In this document: positions 1 through 8,099 of the stretch, in pieces | Numbering within the stretch: the first letter of the stretch is position 1 | Layout of the letters: each line of letters opens with the position of its first letter | Assembly (NCBI RefSeq): GCF_004364285.1 | Contig: NZ_SOBE01000001.1 | Coordinates: 558,001-622,000, forward strand | From: Frigoribacterium sp. PhB116 | GTDB lineage: Bacteria; Actinomycetota; Actinomycetes; Actinomycetales; Microbacteriaceae | Direction of reading: 5' to 3' | Length of the DNA: 64,000 nucleotides | Notes under the pieces: generated by a model | What the model was told of the DNA's origin: nothing | What the model saw: only the letters and a program-made list of their open reading frames with translations | The model's database searches: none | Translations under genes and position numbers: made by a program

Positions 1-1648
1 GCGAGTAGTCGTCGACGACGGCCACGGTCAGCGGGAACCGCACCGGGGCGTCGCCGAACAGCATCCGGCCCGCGGCCGCAGCCGCCTCGACGACGAGGAC
101 CGCGACCTCGTCGGCCGTGTCCGCCGGCGCGTGCACGACGACCTCGTCGTGCAGGAAGAACGTGAGGTGCGGGGCGTCGTCGCCGCGTTCGCCGAAGCGG
201 TCGTGCAGCGCCTGGCGGAACGCCCCCAGCCAGCACAGCGCCCACTCGGCCGCCGTGCCCTGTACGACGAAGTTGCGGGTGAAGCGCCCCCACGACCGGG
301 CGTCGCGCCCGACCTCGGCACGGGGCATCTCGGGCGGCAGCTCGTCGGCGGCGGTGTCGGCCGGCGACGGCGAGGTCCGCCCGAGGAGGGTGCGGACCAC
401 TCCCCCCTGCTCGCCGGTCCGGGCGGCGGTCTCGACGAGGGCCATCGCCTGCGGGAACCGGCGTGCCAGCCGCGGTACGAGACGCCCGCTCTCACCCTGG
501 GTCGCGCCGTACATCGCCCCGAGCATCGCGACCTTGGCCTCGGCCCTGCTCGCCACCGCGCCGCTCGCCACGATGCCCTCGTAGAGGTCGCCCTGGCCCG
601 CCGCCGCCATCGCGCGGTCGCCCGAGAGGCCGGTCAGTATGCGCGGCTCGAGCTGCGAGGCGTCGGCGACGACGAGCTTCCAGCCCGGGTCGGCCACGAC
701 GGCAGCCCGGACGGCCCTCGGCAGCTGCAGGGCGCCTCCCCCGCTCGTCGCCCAGCGACCGGTGACGCTGCCGGCCGGCACGTAGTCGGGCCGGAATCGC
801 CCGTCACGCACCCAGGCGTCGAGCCAGGCCCAGCCGTTGGCGACGAGCAGCCGCTGTCGCTTCTTGTACCGCAGCAGGGGCTCGACGGCGGGGTGGTCGT
901 GACGCTCGAGCTCCCACTTGGTCGTCGAGGCGACGTGGACGCCGGCCGAGTTGAGCGCGCGCACCAGCTCGGCGGGCGAGTCGGGGTTGAGGTCGGGGGC
1001 GTCGAGCCGGCTCCGCACCTCGTCGAGGTCGGTGCGCATCAGCGCCGGTCGTTCCCCCGCGGCCGGCCGTGGCCCGAGAGCCTCGCTGAGGACGCGGTCG
1101 TGTACGCGGGCCGACCACGGCACGCCGTGGTGCCGCATCTCGACGGCGATCAGCGCGCCCGTCGACTCGGCGGTCGTCAGCAGCTCGAGTCGTGCCCGCT
1201 CGGGGCTCGTCTCGATCGCCGCCCGCTGACGGAGGAACTCCCCTGCCGGATCGGGCAGCGACTCGGGCAGCACGTCGAAGAGCCCGTCGCGGGGACCGTC
1301 CACGCCCTGCGGGACGTCCCACGGGCCGCGGGGCGCCCCGTGCAGCTCCGACCCGGCCGTCGCGACGGCCGACCGCAGCAGCGCGTGGCAGAGCCGCAGG
1401 TCGACGCAGCGCGCCACGCGGACGCCCGCCTCGAGGAGGCGCGGGTACCACCGGGGGGTGTCGTCCCAGACCCAGCGGGGCCCTGCCGTGCCCTCGGGGC
1501 GCGACTCGCGCCTCCGGACGGCCTCGGCCAGGTCGGCGTCGCCGACGACCTCGACGTCGGCCGGGGCCAGTACCTGGTCGGGGGCGGGACGCCGCCACGT
1601 CGTCAGCTCGACGTCGCCGTCGGCGAGGCGACGGGCGAGCACGAACAT
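1..1648 (-). CDS. Bifunctional 3'-5' exonuclease/DNA polymerase (family A), 3' end cut by window edge
   Basis: This is a family A polymerase-like protein of the short actinobacterial type (about 560 residues), separate from full-length PolA. Translation from ATG 1648 begins MFVLARRLADGDVEL and gives 549 residues before the window edge, so only a few C-terminal residues are missing. Polymerase motif A reads DASQLEPR near residue 329, where PolA has DYSQIELR. Motif B is KVAMLGAMYG near residue 376, and motif C contains HDEV near residue 500. The N-terminal third would correspond to a 3'-5' exonuclease domain, but I could not confirm all its acidic residues. The gene runs leftward with no partner on its 5' side. 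Its cellular role is probably repair or gap-filling synthesis, inferred from the family. Confidence 0.85.
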   Translation of the reverse strand, partial: MFVLARRLADGDVELTTWRRPAPDQVLAPADVEVVGDADLAEAVRRRESRPEGTAGPRWVWDDTPRWYPRLLEAGVRVARCVDLRLCHALLRSAVATAGSELHGAPRGPWDVPQGVDGPRDGLFDVLPESLPDPAGEFLRQRAAIETSPERARLELLTTAESTGALIAVEMRHHGVPWSARVHDRVLSEALGPRPAAGERPALMRTDLDEVRSRLDAPDLNPDSPAELVRALNSAGVHVASTTKWELERHDHPAVEPLLRYKKRQRLLVANGWAWLDAWVRDGRFRPDYVPAGSVTGRWATSGGGALQLPRAVRAAVVADPGWKLVVADASQLEPRILTGLSGDRAMAAAGQGDLYEGIVASGAVASRAEAKVAMLGAMYGATQGESGRLVPRLARRFPQAMALVETAARTGEQGGVVRTLLGRTSPSPADTAADELPPEMPRAEVGRDARSWGRFTRNFVVQGTAAEWALCWLGAFRQALHDRFGERGDDAPHLTFFLHDEVVVHAPADTADEVAVLVVEAAAAAGRMLFGDAPVRFPLTVAVVDDYS

Positions 1649-1733
1649 CCGTCGATCATCCCACCCCCGGGCGACAGGACGCGCCCACGGCCCCGGAGCC
1701 TCGCCGCTCGCTCCGTCGGGACCGGCCACGCCG

Positions 1734-2564
1734 TCAGTGCAGCAGGGCGCCGTCGCGGTCGAGCACGTTCTTCTCGCCGGCCTCGATCGGCACTGTCAGT
1801 CGGTTCTGCGGGGGCGGGATCGGGCAGTTGAAGGCGTACGAGAACGCGCAGGGCGGCAGAACTGCCTGGTTGAAGTCGAGCACGATCGTACCGTCGTCGC
1901 CGGGGGTCGGGAAGAGGAAGCGGCCGACCGAGTAGGTGCTCTCGCCGTTCGTCGCGTCGCCGAAGACGAGCTGGAGGCGTTCGCCGGAGCCGCTCGGGAA
2001 CGCGGCCAGCTCGTGGTCGACGCCGCCGAGCGAGAACCGGATGAGCCCGGGCAGGGGCTTCGGGCGGCTCAGGTCGAGGTCCGCCTGGTGCCGGATGTCC
2101 ACCTCCGTGCCTGCCTCGGTCGGCACGAAGTCGGCCGTCACCACCCAGGCAGGCTCGTGCTCGAACGAGTCGATCGACCCGAACCGACGGATGCCCTCGG
2201 AGTCCGCGTCCCAGACGCGCAGCCCCCAGCTCGTGCTCTCGTCGTTCGCGATGACGGTCCCGGAGAGGGTGTCGGAGAACCTCACGGCGCTCGGCGTCAC
2301 CGCGTCGTCGCCCACGACGAGCACGGTGCCGTCCACGACCTCGCCGTCCACCTGGACGCCGTCGGCGGCCGTCGCGGTGACGAGGAGCCCCGCGAGGCCG
2401 TCGGGCGCCGGGGCCCAGGTGCCCGCGACGCCCCAGACGGGCTGGGCGGAGTCGACCCACTGCGTGTTGACGAGCGCCAGGGGGCCGCGCGGGCTCACGG
2501 CGCGGGCGCGCCTGGCCTCGTGGAACCGGGCGAGCTCGTCGGCGGGGCTGCGGGTGTCGGTCAT
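1734..2564 (-). CDS. DUF1684 domain-containing protein
   Basis: This 276-residue protein has no signal peptide or membrane segment. The C-terminal third carries the hallmarks of DUF1684: ATNGESTYSVGRFL, then LDFNQAVLPPCAFS and NCPIPPPQNRL. The biochemical function of this family is unknown. The ATG start at 2564 is preceded by a strong GAGGAGG ribosome binding site about six bases upstream. The gene stands alone, 85 bases downstream of the polymerase start on the same strand, with about 115 bases to the flavin reductase gene. The domain assignment is confident; no function is claimed. Confidence 0.85.
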   Translation of the reverse strand: MTDTRSPADELARFHEARRARAVSPRGPLALVNTQWVDSAQPVWGVAGTWAPAPDGLAGLLVTATAADGVQVDGEVVDGTVLVVGDDAVTPSAVRFSDTLSGTVIANDESTSWGLRVWDADSEGIRRFGSIDSFEHEPAWVVTADFVPTEAGTEVDIRHQADLDLSRPKPLPGLIRFSLGGVDHELAAFPSGSGERLQLVFGDATNGESTYSVGRFLFPTPGDDGTIVLDFNQAVLPPCAFSYAFNCPIPPPQNRLTVPIEAGEKNVLDRDGALLH

Positions 2565-2681
2565 GCGTCCTCCTCGGGGTGCGCGCGGGTCGCCGCGTCG
2601 GGCGTGACCATCATCGACCCGTCCGGGGCCGCGCGCCCTGCGGCACGGCGAGGTCCGGGGCTGATCGGCCCGGTGGGCGGG

Positions 2682-3314
2682 TCAGACGTCGTCCGGGACG
2701 CCCAGGCGGCCCAGCTGCTCCTCGAACGAGACCACGTCGACGAACGGGTCGCGACGCTCGGTGTGCCGCAGGGAGACCAGCGCGGCGAACTCGTCCGCCG
2801 CGCGCGTCACGCGCTCGGGCAGGCCCGTGGTCGTCGAGTCGCCGGCGCCCCAGTCCTCCGCCGCGGCGAAGACGCCGGTGGGCACGACGACGGCACGCAG
2901 GTAGGAGAAGAGCGGGCGCAGCTCGTGGTCGAGGACGAGCGAGTGCCGCGCCGTGCCCGCCGTCGCGCCGATCAGCACGGGCGTGCCGGTCAGGGCCGTG
3001 TTGTCGAGCACGTCGAAGAACGACTTGAAGAGGCCGCTGTAGGAGCCCGTGAAGACCGGCGTGACGGCGACGACCCCGTCCGCGGCGCCGACGGCCGCCA
3101 GCACGTCCGCCAGCGCCTCGGACGGGAACCCCGTCAGCATCGCGTCGGTGACGTCGTGGGCGTGGTCACGGAGTTCGACGACCCGGAACTCGGCGGGCGA
3201 ACCCTGGTCGAGCAGGGCCCGGGCGCTCGCCTCGGCGAGACGGTCGGCGAGGAGCCGGGTGGAGGAGGGCTGGCCGAGCCCTGCCGAGAGGACGATGATC
3301 TTCCTGGTGCTCAC
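2682..3314 (-). CDS. NADPH-dependent FMN reductase, CE1759 type
   Basis: This is a 210-residue flavodoxin-fold NAD(P)H:FMN reductase. The N terminus (VSTRKIIVLSAGLGQPSST) gives the first beta strand and phosphate-binding loop, and GATAGTARHSLVLDHELRP lies in the middle. I chose GTG 3314 because a GGAGG lies seven bases upstream; the frame stays open further 5' but that part overlaps the neighbouring gene. The preceding gene is a luciferase-like monooxygenase ending 10 bases upstream. The pair matches the CE1758/CE1759 two-component arrangement, in which the reductase supplies reduced FMN to the monooxygenase. The substrate is unknown. Confidence 0.87.
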   Translation of the reverse strand: MSTRKIIVLSAGLGQPSSTRLLADRLAEASARALLDQGSPAEFRVVELRDHAHDVTDAMLTGFPSEALADVLAAVGAADGVVAVTPVFTGSYSGLFKSFFDVLDNTALTGTPVLIGATAGTARHSLVLDHELRPLFSYLRAVVVPTGVFAAAEDWGAGDSTTTGLPERVTRAADEFAALVSLRHTERRDPFVDVVSFEEQLGRLGVPDDV

Positions 3315-3324
3315 GGGGCGCCTC

Positions 3325-4464
3325 CTACAGGCTCGGGACGGACGCGGCGTCGGCCGTGACCGAGGACGTGACGGACGAGGTCGCGGCGGAGGCGGCGGCC
3401 GCGGCCACGAGGGAGGCGTGCGTCGGCGCGTCGGGGACGCCCGCAGCACGACGGGACGCGAACTCGCGGCGGAGCACGGGCACGACCTCCTCGCCGAGGA
3501 TGTCGAGCTGCTCGAGGACGGTCTGCAGGGGCAGGCCCGCGTGGTCGATGAGGAACAGCTGACGCTGGTAGTCGCCGACGTACTCGCGGAAGCCGAGCGT
3601 GCGGTCGATGACCTCCTGCGGGCTGCCGACGGTGAGCGGCGTCTGGCTCGTGAAGTCCTCCATGCTCGGACCGCGGCCGTAGACGGGGGCCTCGTCGAAG
3701 TACGGGCGGAAGGCGCGCTTCGCGTCCTGCGAGTTCTTGGCCATGAAGACCTGCCCGCCGAGCCCGACGATCGCCTGGTCGGCGCGGCCGTGGCCGTGGT
3801 GCTCGAAGCGGCTGCGGTAGAGGTCGACCATCTGCTTCGTGTGCGAGGCAGGCCAGAAGATGTGGTTGGCGAAGAACCCGTCGCCGTAGTACGCGGCCTG
3901 CTCGGCGATCTCCGGGCTGCGGATCGAGCCGTGCCAGACGAACGGGGCGACGCCGTCGAGCGGGCGGGGCGTCGCGGTGAAGCCCTGCAGCGGCGTGCGG
4001 AAGTGGCCCTTCCAGTCGACGACGTCCTCGGTCCAGAGGCGGCGCAGCAGAGCGTAGTTCTCGATGGCCAGGTTGATCCCCTGGCGGATGTCCTTGCCGA
4101 ACCAGGGGTAGACCGGGCCCGTGTTGCCGCGGCCGAGGGTCAGGTCGACCCGGCCGTCGGCGAGGTGCTGCAGCATCGCGAAGTCCTCGGCGATCTTCAC
4201 CGGGTCGTTCGTCGTGATGAGCGTCGTCGCCGTGCTCAGCTGGATGCGCTCGGTCGTCGCCGCGATCGTGGCGAGCAGCGTCGTCGGGCTCGAGTTCACG
4301 AAGGGCGGGTTGTGGTGCTCGCCGGCCGCGAAGACGTCGAGGCCCACCTCCTCGACCTTCTGGGCGATGGTCACCATCGCCTTGATGCGCTCGTGCTCGG
4401 TCGGCACCCGGCCGGTGGTCGGGTCGGCCGTGATGTCGCCGACGGAGAAGACTCCGAACTGCAT
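3325..4464 (-). CDS. LLM-class flavin-dependent oxidoreductase, CE1758 type
   Basis: This 379-residue bacterial luciferase-like monooxygenase has a TIM barrel, starts MQFGVFSVGDIT and contains GEHHNPPFVNSSP near residue 52 and LGRGNTGPVYPWFG near residue 133. It should use reduced FMN and O2, fed by the reductase gene 10 bases downstream. ATG 4464 has GAGGTGAG at good spacing. The final 40 residues are an Ala/Ser/Thr/Val-rich tail (AAAAASAATSSVTSSVT) after the catalytic domain, which looks unstructured. An inverted repeat lies 22 bases upstream of the start. The pair probably forms a two-gene operon; the substrate cannot be deduced. Confidence 0.88.
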   Translation of the reverse strand: MQFGVFSVGDITADPTTGRVPTEHERIKAMVTIAQKVEEVGLDVFAAGEHHNPPFVNSSPTTLLATIAATTERIQLSTATTLITTNDPVKIAEDFAMLQHLADGRVDLTLGRGNTGPVYPWFGKDIRQGINLAIENYALLRRLWTEDVVDWKGHFRTPLQGFTATPRPLDGVAPFVWHGSIRSPEIAEQAAYYGDGFFANHIFWPASHTKQMVDLYRSRFEHHGHGRADQAIVGLGGQVFMAKNSQDAKRAFRPYFDEAPVYGRGPSMEDFTSQTPLTVGSPQEVIDRTLGFREYVGDYQRQLFLIDHAGLPLQTVLEQLDILGEEVVPVLRREFASRRAAGVPDAPTHASLVAAAAASAATSSVTSSVTADAASVPSL

Positions 4465-4485
4465 GGTCTCACCTCAGATCTAGTT

Positions 4486-4499
4486 CATGCGTCTGCATG
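4486..4499. promoter_or_regulatory. Inverted repeat CATGC-N4-GCATG upstream of the monooxygenase gene
   Basis: Perfect five-base arms flank GTCT, 22 bases upstream of the ATG at 4464, in the only non-coding stretch before the two-gene flavin operon. Such a position fits a repressor operator, but no regulator gene is adjacent. The short arms make chance occurrence possible. Confidence 0.3.
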
Positions 4500-4543
4500 T
4501 AGATGGGTGAACGACCTGTCGGGCGGGACTATTCCCGGCCGTG

Positions 4544-4873
4544 TCAGCGAGGTGCGATCGGCGGCGCGAGGCGGAGGAACCGCTCGGCGACCTGGGCGCT
4601 CTGCACCGGGCCGTCACCGTCACGGTCGAGCTGCGGCGAGTCGAACTCGACCCACCACGTCCGGGCCGAGCCGCCGATCGCGGACACGCCCTGCCACGCT
4701 GAGCCACCTGCGCGCATGACGACGCCCGTGGGGCCGAAGGGCCACGGCGACGTCGGATCCTCGTCGGAGTCGAGCACGTACACCTGCGCCCCGACGCCCA
4801 TCCGCGGCTCGGCGCCGACGGACGCGAGGGAGTCGTCCCCCTGGTCGGGGCCTGCGCTCTTGCTGAAGAACAT
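4544..4873 (-). CDS. Small hypothetical protein (109 aa)
   Basis: I do not recognise this family. The protein starts MFFSKSAGPDQGDD and contains GAQVYVLDSDEDP, then PTGVVMRAGG and TWWVEFDSPQLDRDGDGP. This resembles a small beta-rich fold with an acidic loop. The DSDEDP and DRDGDGP stretches are metal-binding-like, but no known motif is complete. There is no signal peptide or membrane helix. It lies between the flavin operon and a tRNA gene, on the same strand as both, with codon use like its neighbours. An overlapping longer minus-strand frame exists but has the skewed composition of a shadow. Confidence 0.6.
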   Translation of the reverse strand: MFFSKSAGPDQGDDSLASVGAEPRMGVGAQVYVLDSDEDPTSPWPFGPTGVVMRAGGSAWQGVSAIGGSARTWWVEFDSPQLDRDGDGPVQSAQVAERFLRLAPPIAPR

Positions 4874-4939
4874 CCCGCCATGGTGCCAGACGGACGAGCG
4901 GGAGGGCTGGGAGGCGCGGCTCCGGCGCCGGCGCGGGAG

Positions 4940-5013
4940 TAGGGCGGACGGGACTTGAACCCGTGACCGATCGATTATGAGTCGACTGCTCTAACCGGCT
5001 GAGCTACCGCCCC
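4940..5013 (-). tRNA. tRNA with CAT anticodon, probably tRNA-Ile2 (lysidine-type)
   Basis: The reverse complement folds into a full cloverleaf: acceptor GGGGCGG, D arm with GCTC/GAGC, anticodon loop CTCATAA and T loop TTCAAGT; CCA is not encoded. The CAT anticodon fits elongator Met, initiator Met or Ile2. The anticodon arm (GTCGA-CTCATAA-TCGAT) resembles E. coli Ile2 (GGCGA...TCGCT) more than elongator Met, and the three G:C pairs of an initiator anticodon stem are absent. I therefore favour Ile2. Base pair 1-72 is G-U rather than G-C. Confidence 0.9.
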
Positions 5014-5047
5014 GTGTCGCCGGCCCGACCGGCACCCGCGGGTGTGG

Positions 5048-6289
5048 TCAGGACGAGACGACGTCGGTGGTGGGAGCCACCGGCTGCCCACGATACAGGC
5101 CCTCGAAGACGTTGAGCGTGCGCTCGATGTCGTGCCCCTCGATCATCCGGAGGCTGGCTCGCCGCATCGTGAGGTACTCGTCGTCGGGGGACGTGAGCAC
5201 CCGCGTCAGCTTGTCGGCCAGGTCGGCGCTGTCGCCGGGGCGGAACAACCAGCCGTTGCCGCCGTCGTCGACCAGGTGCGGCAGGGCCATCGCGTCCGCG
5301 ACCACGATCGGCAGACCTGACGCCATCGCCTCGAGGCTCGCGATGCTCTGCAGCTCGGCGATCGACGGCATCGCGAACACGGTGGCGTCGGTGAGGGTGC
5401 GGCGCAGCTCGGCGTCGGAGAGGTAGCCGGCGAACGTGACGCGCCCGGCGAGGCCCAGGTCGACGCTGAGCTGCTGCAGGTGACGCATGAGGTCGCCGCC
5501 GCCGACGATCGTGAGCGTGCTCTCGAGCGTCGGGTCGATCAGCGTCATGGCGCGCAGCAGCACGTCGATCTGCTTCTCGGCGGTGACGCGTCCGACGAAG
5601 ACGATGCGGTTGCCCTCGGGCCGGTCGTCGCGGGCCGTGTAGTTCGACGCCTCGATGCCGCACGAGACCGCGAGCACGCCCTCGACGTCGATCGCCTTCT
5701 CGAGGAACCGGGCCGCCTTGTCGGTCGGCGTCGTCATCGACTCGACGCGGTGGTAGGTGCGGCTCGCGTCGGCCCAGGCCATCTTCACCGCCGTGGCCCG
5801 CAGCGCGTGCGGCAGCCCCGTGTGCTCGAGCAGGTTCTCGGGCATGAAGTGGTTGGTCGCCACGGCCCGGATGCCGAGGCGGTTCGCGACCCGGACCACC
5901 GCGCGGCCGATCACGATGTGCGACTGGATGTGGACGACGTCGGGCTGGATCTGGCGGATGACGCGCTCGGCGTTGGCCTCGGCGCGCCACGGCGTCGCGA
6001 ACCGCAGCCAGTCGTGCAGGGGCCACCGGGTCGAGTAGAGCCGGTGGACCGTCAGGGTCACGCCCGCGTGCTGCTCCAGGAACGTGCCGTGCTTGCGGCT
6101 GGCGGCGGGGGCGAGGACGTGCACGTCGTGGCCCCGGGCCGCCATGCCGACGGCGAGCCGCTCGGCGAAGTTCGCGGCGCCGTTGACGTCGGGCGGGAAC
6201 GTGTCGGCGGCGATCAGCACGGTCAACCTCGGCGCGTCGGCCCAGGCTGCGGTGTCGCTCGGATCGGTCGGTCCGTGGGCGTCGGTCAC
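5048..6289 (-). CDS. GT4-family glycosyltransferase (group 1)
   Basis: This 413-residue retaining GT-B glycosyltransferase has an N-terminal acceptor domain with DTFPPDVNGAANFAERLAVG, as in PimB/PimC-like and sulfolipid/mannosyltransferases. The C-terminal nucleotide-sugar domain contains FVGRVTAEKQIDVLLRA, IVGGGDLMRHL and an E-x7-E motif (AELQSIASLEAMASG). No signal peptide is present, so it should act at the cytoplasmic face of the membrane, probably in glycolipid or cell-envelope synthesis. I placed the start at GTG 6289, where AAGGA lies upstream; the frame stays open for 33 more codons of low-complexity Arg/Pro. It follows the transporter gene with about 100 bases between. Donor and acceptor are not predictable. 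Confidence 0.85.
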   Translation of the reverse strand: MTDAHGPTDPSDTAAWADAPRLTVLIAADTFPPDVNGAANFAERLAVGMAARGHDVHVLAPAASRKHGTFLEQHAGVTLTVHRLYSTRWPLHDWLRFATPWRAEANAERVIRQIQPDVVHIQSHIVIGRAVVRVANRLGIRAVATNHFMPENLLEHTGLPHALRATAVKMAWADASRTYHRVESMTTPTDKAARFLEKAIDVEGVLAVSCGIEASNYTARDDRPEGNRIVFVGRVTAEKQIDVLLRAMTLIDPTLESTLTIVGGGDLMRHLQQLSVDLGLAGRVTFAGYLSDAELRRTLTDATVFAMPSIAELQSIASLEAMASGLPIVVADAMALPHLVDDGGNGWLFRPGDSADLADKLTRVLTSPDDEYLTMRRASLRMIEGHDIERTLNVFEGLYRGQPVAPTTDVVSS

Positions 6290-6394
6290 GTGGTCAGTCC
6301 TTGTCGTGAGGGATGGTCGGGCCCGGGTGCAGGAGGAGGCGGGACGGCGGGCCGGAGAACCGGACGCCCGGCGACCCGCGTCGACCACGGTAGC

Positions 6395-7315
6395 TCAGCT
6401 GACCCTCTTCTTCTGCGGCTGGTGCTTGGCGAGCTGGAAGACGCCGGCGACGGCGACGGCCCCCGCCACCAGGAAGAGCACGGCGGCGATCGGCGGCGCC
6501 GTGGCCGCCTCGCCGAGCACGACGATCCCGATGGTGACCGCGATGATCGGGTCGACGACGGTCAGGCCCGCGATGACGAGGTCGGGCGACCCCGACGAGT
6601 ACGCGTTCTGGACGAAGTAGCCGCCGAGCACCGCGGCCGCGACGAGCATGACGATGCAGACGACCTCGAGCCAGTCGAACGTGCCCGACGTGATCCTGTT
6701 GAGCACGACCTTGGCGAGGGTCGCGACGAACCCGTACAGGACCCCGGCGCCGATCACGTAGAACAAGACGTTGCGGCGGTGCCGCAGCACGACGAAGGCG
6801 GCAGCCAGCACAGCCCCCACGACCAGCAGCAGGACGAGCACCGTGACCAGCTGTCGGGTGGTGATCGGCGACTCGGTCGCGGCGAACGCGGCGACGGTCG
6901 CGAAGAGCCCGATGCCGCCCACGCAGAGCGCGATGGACCGCTTCACCTTCGCGCTCAGCCGCTGCTTGGTCACGCGGGCGTTGACGACGGCGGTGACCAC
7001 GAGGGCCACGGCGCCGAGCGGCTGGACGACGAGCAGAGGTGCGATGTTCAGGCTGGTCAGCTGGAAGACCACGGCCAGGCCCAGGAGGAGCGTGCCGGCC
7101 ACCCAGGACGGCCTGCCGACCAGCGCGACCACCTGGCGCACGCTCATGCCGCTCTGCGCCGCCCCGAGGCGCCGCTCGACCTTCTCGACACCGCGGCTCT
7201 GCAGCTGCGCGCCGATCGAGAGGAAGACCGCGCCGACGAGGGCGATGGGGATGCCCAGCGCCTGGTACGGGGTCAACGACACCTGGGCGGTCAGGTCCCC
7301 GAGGTCAGCGCTCAC
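6395..7315 (-). CDS. DMT-superfamily (EamA/NIPA-like) membrane protein
   Basis: This 306-residue integral membrane protein has about nine or ten hydrophobic segments, for example GIPIALVGAVFLSIGAQLQS at the N terminus and VIAGLTVVDPIIAVTIGIVV near residue 255. Two halves of similar layout and the PLLVVQPLGAVALVVTAVVN segment match DMT permeases of the NIPA/EamA type. The C terminus ends in a basic QPQKKRVS tail, predicted cytoplasmic. GTG 7315 was chosen because upstream codons overlap the divergent def promoter. The two genes diverge from a 40-base gap. The substrate is unknown; Mg2+ transport is known only for some eukaryotic NIPA relatives. Confidence 0.78.
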   Translation of the reverse strand: MSADLGDLTAQVSLTPYQALGIPIALVGAVFLSIGAQLQSRGVEKVERRLGAAQSGMSVRQVVALVGRPSWVAGTLLLGLAVVFQLTSLNIAPLLVVQPLGAVALVVTAVVNARVTKQRLSAKVKRSIALCVGGIGLFATVAAFAATESPITTRQLVTVLVLLLVVGAVLAAAFVVLRHRRNVLFYVIGAGVLYGFVATLAKVVLNRITSGTFDWLEVVCIVMLVAAAVLGGYFVQNAYSSGSPDLVIAGLTVVDPIIAVTIGIVVLGEAATAPPIAAVLFLVAGAVAVAGVFQLAKHQPQKKRVS

Positions 7316-7343
7316 GGTGACACGGTAGCGGCAGCGCGCTGGA

Positions 7344-7349
7344 TAGTCT
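7344..7349 (+). promoter_or_regulatory. Leaderless -10 box (TAGTCT) of def
   Basis: TAGTCT ends exactly six bases before the ATG at 7356 (spacer GGGCGA), and no ribosome binding site lies between. In Actinobacteria a TANNNT box at this distance places the transcription start on the A of ATG, giving a leaderless mRNA. Confidence 0.6.
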
Positions 7350-7355
7350 GGGCGA

Positions 7356-7922
7356 ATGGCCGTACGACCCATCACCATCACGGGAGAACCCGTCCTCCAC
7401 GCCCGAGCCGCCGAGGTGGAGGTCGTCGACGACGACCTGCGCACGCTCGTCGCCGACATGTTCGAGACGATGGACGCCGCACCCGGAGTGGGCCTCGCGG
7501 GCCCGCAGGTCGGGGTCGGACTCCGTCTCTTCGTGTACTCGTGGGTGGACGACGACGGCGAGCCCTGGCGCGGCGTCGCGATCAACCCGACGCTCTGGCA
7601 GAGCCCGCTCGGCATCGAGCCCCTCGACGACGACGACGAGTCGGAGGGGTGCCTCTCGATCCCGGGCGAGCGGTTCCCGCTGCGCCGGGCAGAGAGCGTG
7701 CTGCTCCGCGCGACGGACCTCGACGGCGACGAGTACGAGATCGAGGCGCACGGCTGGCTCGCCCGCATCTTCCAGCACGAGTACGACCACCTCGACGGCG
7801 TCCTCTACGCCGACCGCCTGGAGCACCCCCTGCACAAGGCCGCGGCCAAGAGCGTCAAGAAGGCGGGCTGGGGCGTGCCGGGCCAGACCTGGCTGCCGGG
7901 CGTCGACCACCTCGACGACTGA
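7356..7922 (+). CDS. def: Peptide deformylase
   Basis: This 188-residue metalloenzyme removes the formyl group from the N-terminal Met of nascent proteins. All three family motifs are present: GLAGPQVG (residues 46-53, with Gly where many enzymes have Ala), EGCLS (97-101, Cys metal ligand) and HEYDH (141-145, two His ligands and the catalytic Glu). It is one of the few plus-strand genes here. The start has a TANNNT box six bases upstream and no ribosome binding site, so it is probably leaderless. The acidic DDDDE stretch at residues 91-95 is an insertion in a surface loop. The stop codon lies in the first unit of a 17-bp tandem repeat. Confidence 0.95.
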   Translation: MAVRPITITGEPVLHARAAEVEVVDDDLRTLVADMFETMDAAPGVGLAGPQVGVGLRLFVYSWVDDDGEPWRGVAINPTLWQSPLGIEPLDDDDESEGCLSIPGERFPLRRAESVLLRATDLDGDEYEIEAHGWLARIFQHEYDHLDGVLYADRLEHPLHKAAAKSVKKAGWGVPGQTWLPGVDHLDD

Positions 7923-7985
7923 CCGAGCACTGACACTGACCGAGCACCCGCCCTCACCGAACACCCACACTGACCGAGCACCCAC
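7918..7985. repeat. Tandem repeat, 4 x 17 bp, starting at the def stop codon
   Basis: Four contiguous 17-bp units begin at 7918, 7935, 7952 and 7969; the consensus is ACTGACCGAGCACYSAC. Units 1, 2 and 4 share 13 identical leading bases, and unit 3 matches 10 of these 13. The def TGA stop is inside unit 1. The array ends nine bases before the terminator hairpin of the converging tRNA gene. Confidence 0.85.
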
Positions 7986-7994
7986 GAAAGAGAA

Positions 7995-8024
7995 AAGGCC
8001 CAGCGGGTGGAGCCGCTGGGCCTT
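7995..8024 (-). terminator. Intrinsic terminator of tRNA-Asn, probably bidirectional
   Basis: A perfect 12-bp stem (AAGGCCCAGCGG and its complement) with a six-base loop starts two bases after the tRNA 3' end and is followed on the minus strand by TTTTCTCTTTC. It also sits 72 bases past the def stop on the other strand, so it may insulate both transcripts. Confidence 0.85.
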
Positions 8025-8026
8025 CG

Positions 8027-8099
8027 CTCCCCGAGTTGGACTCGAACCAACAACCTGCCGGTTAACAGCCGGCTGCTCTGCCAATTGAGCTATCGAGGA
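8027..8099 (-). tRNA. tRNA-Asn (GTT)
   Basis: The reverse complement starts TCCTCGATAGCTCAATTGGC, has anticodon loop CTGTTAA (GTT, Asn) and T loop TTCGAGT, and ends TCGGGGA with discriminator G; CCA is not encoded. The acceptor stem contains one T-G pair (position 4-69). A strong hairpin terminator follows immediately. Confidence 0.95.

Noticed and set aside
4940-5013. Calling this tRNA initiator or elongator tRNA-Met
   Set aside because: The anticodon stem lacks the initiator G:C run and resembles Ile2; the call is left as probable Ile2 because the anticodon alone is ambiguous.
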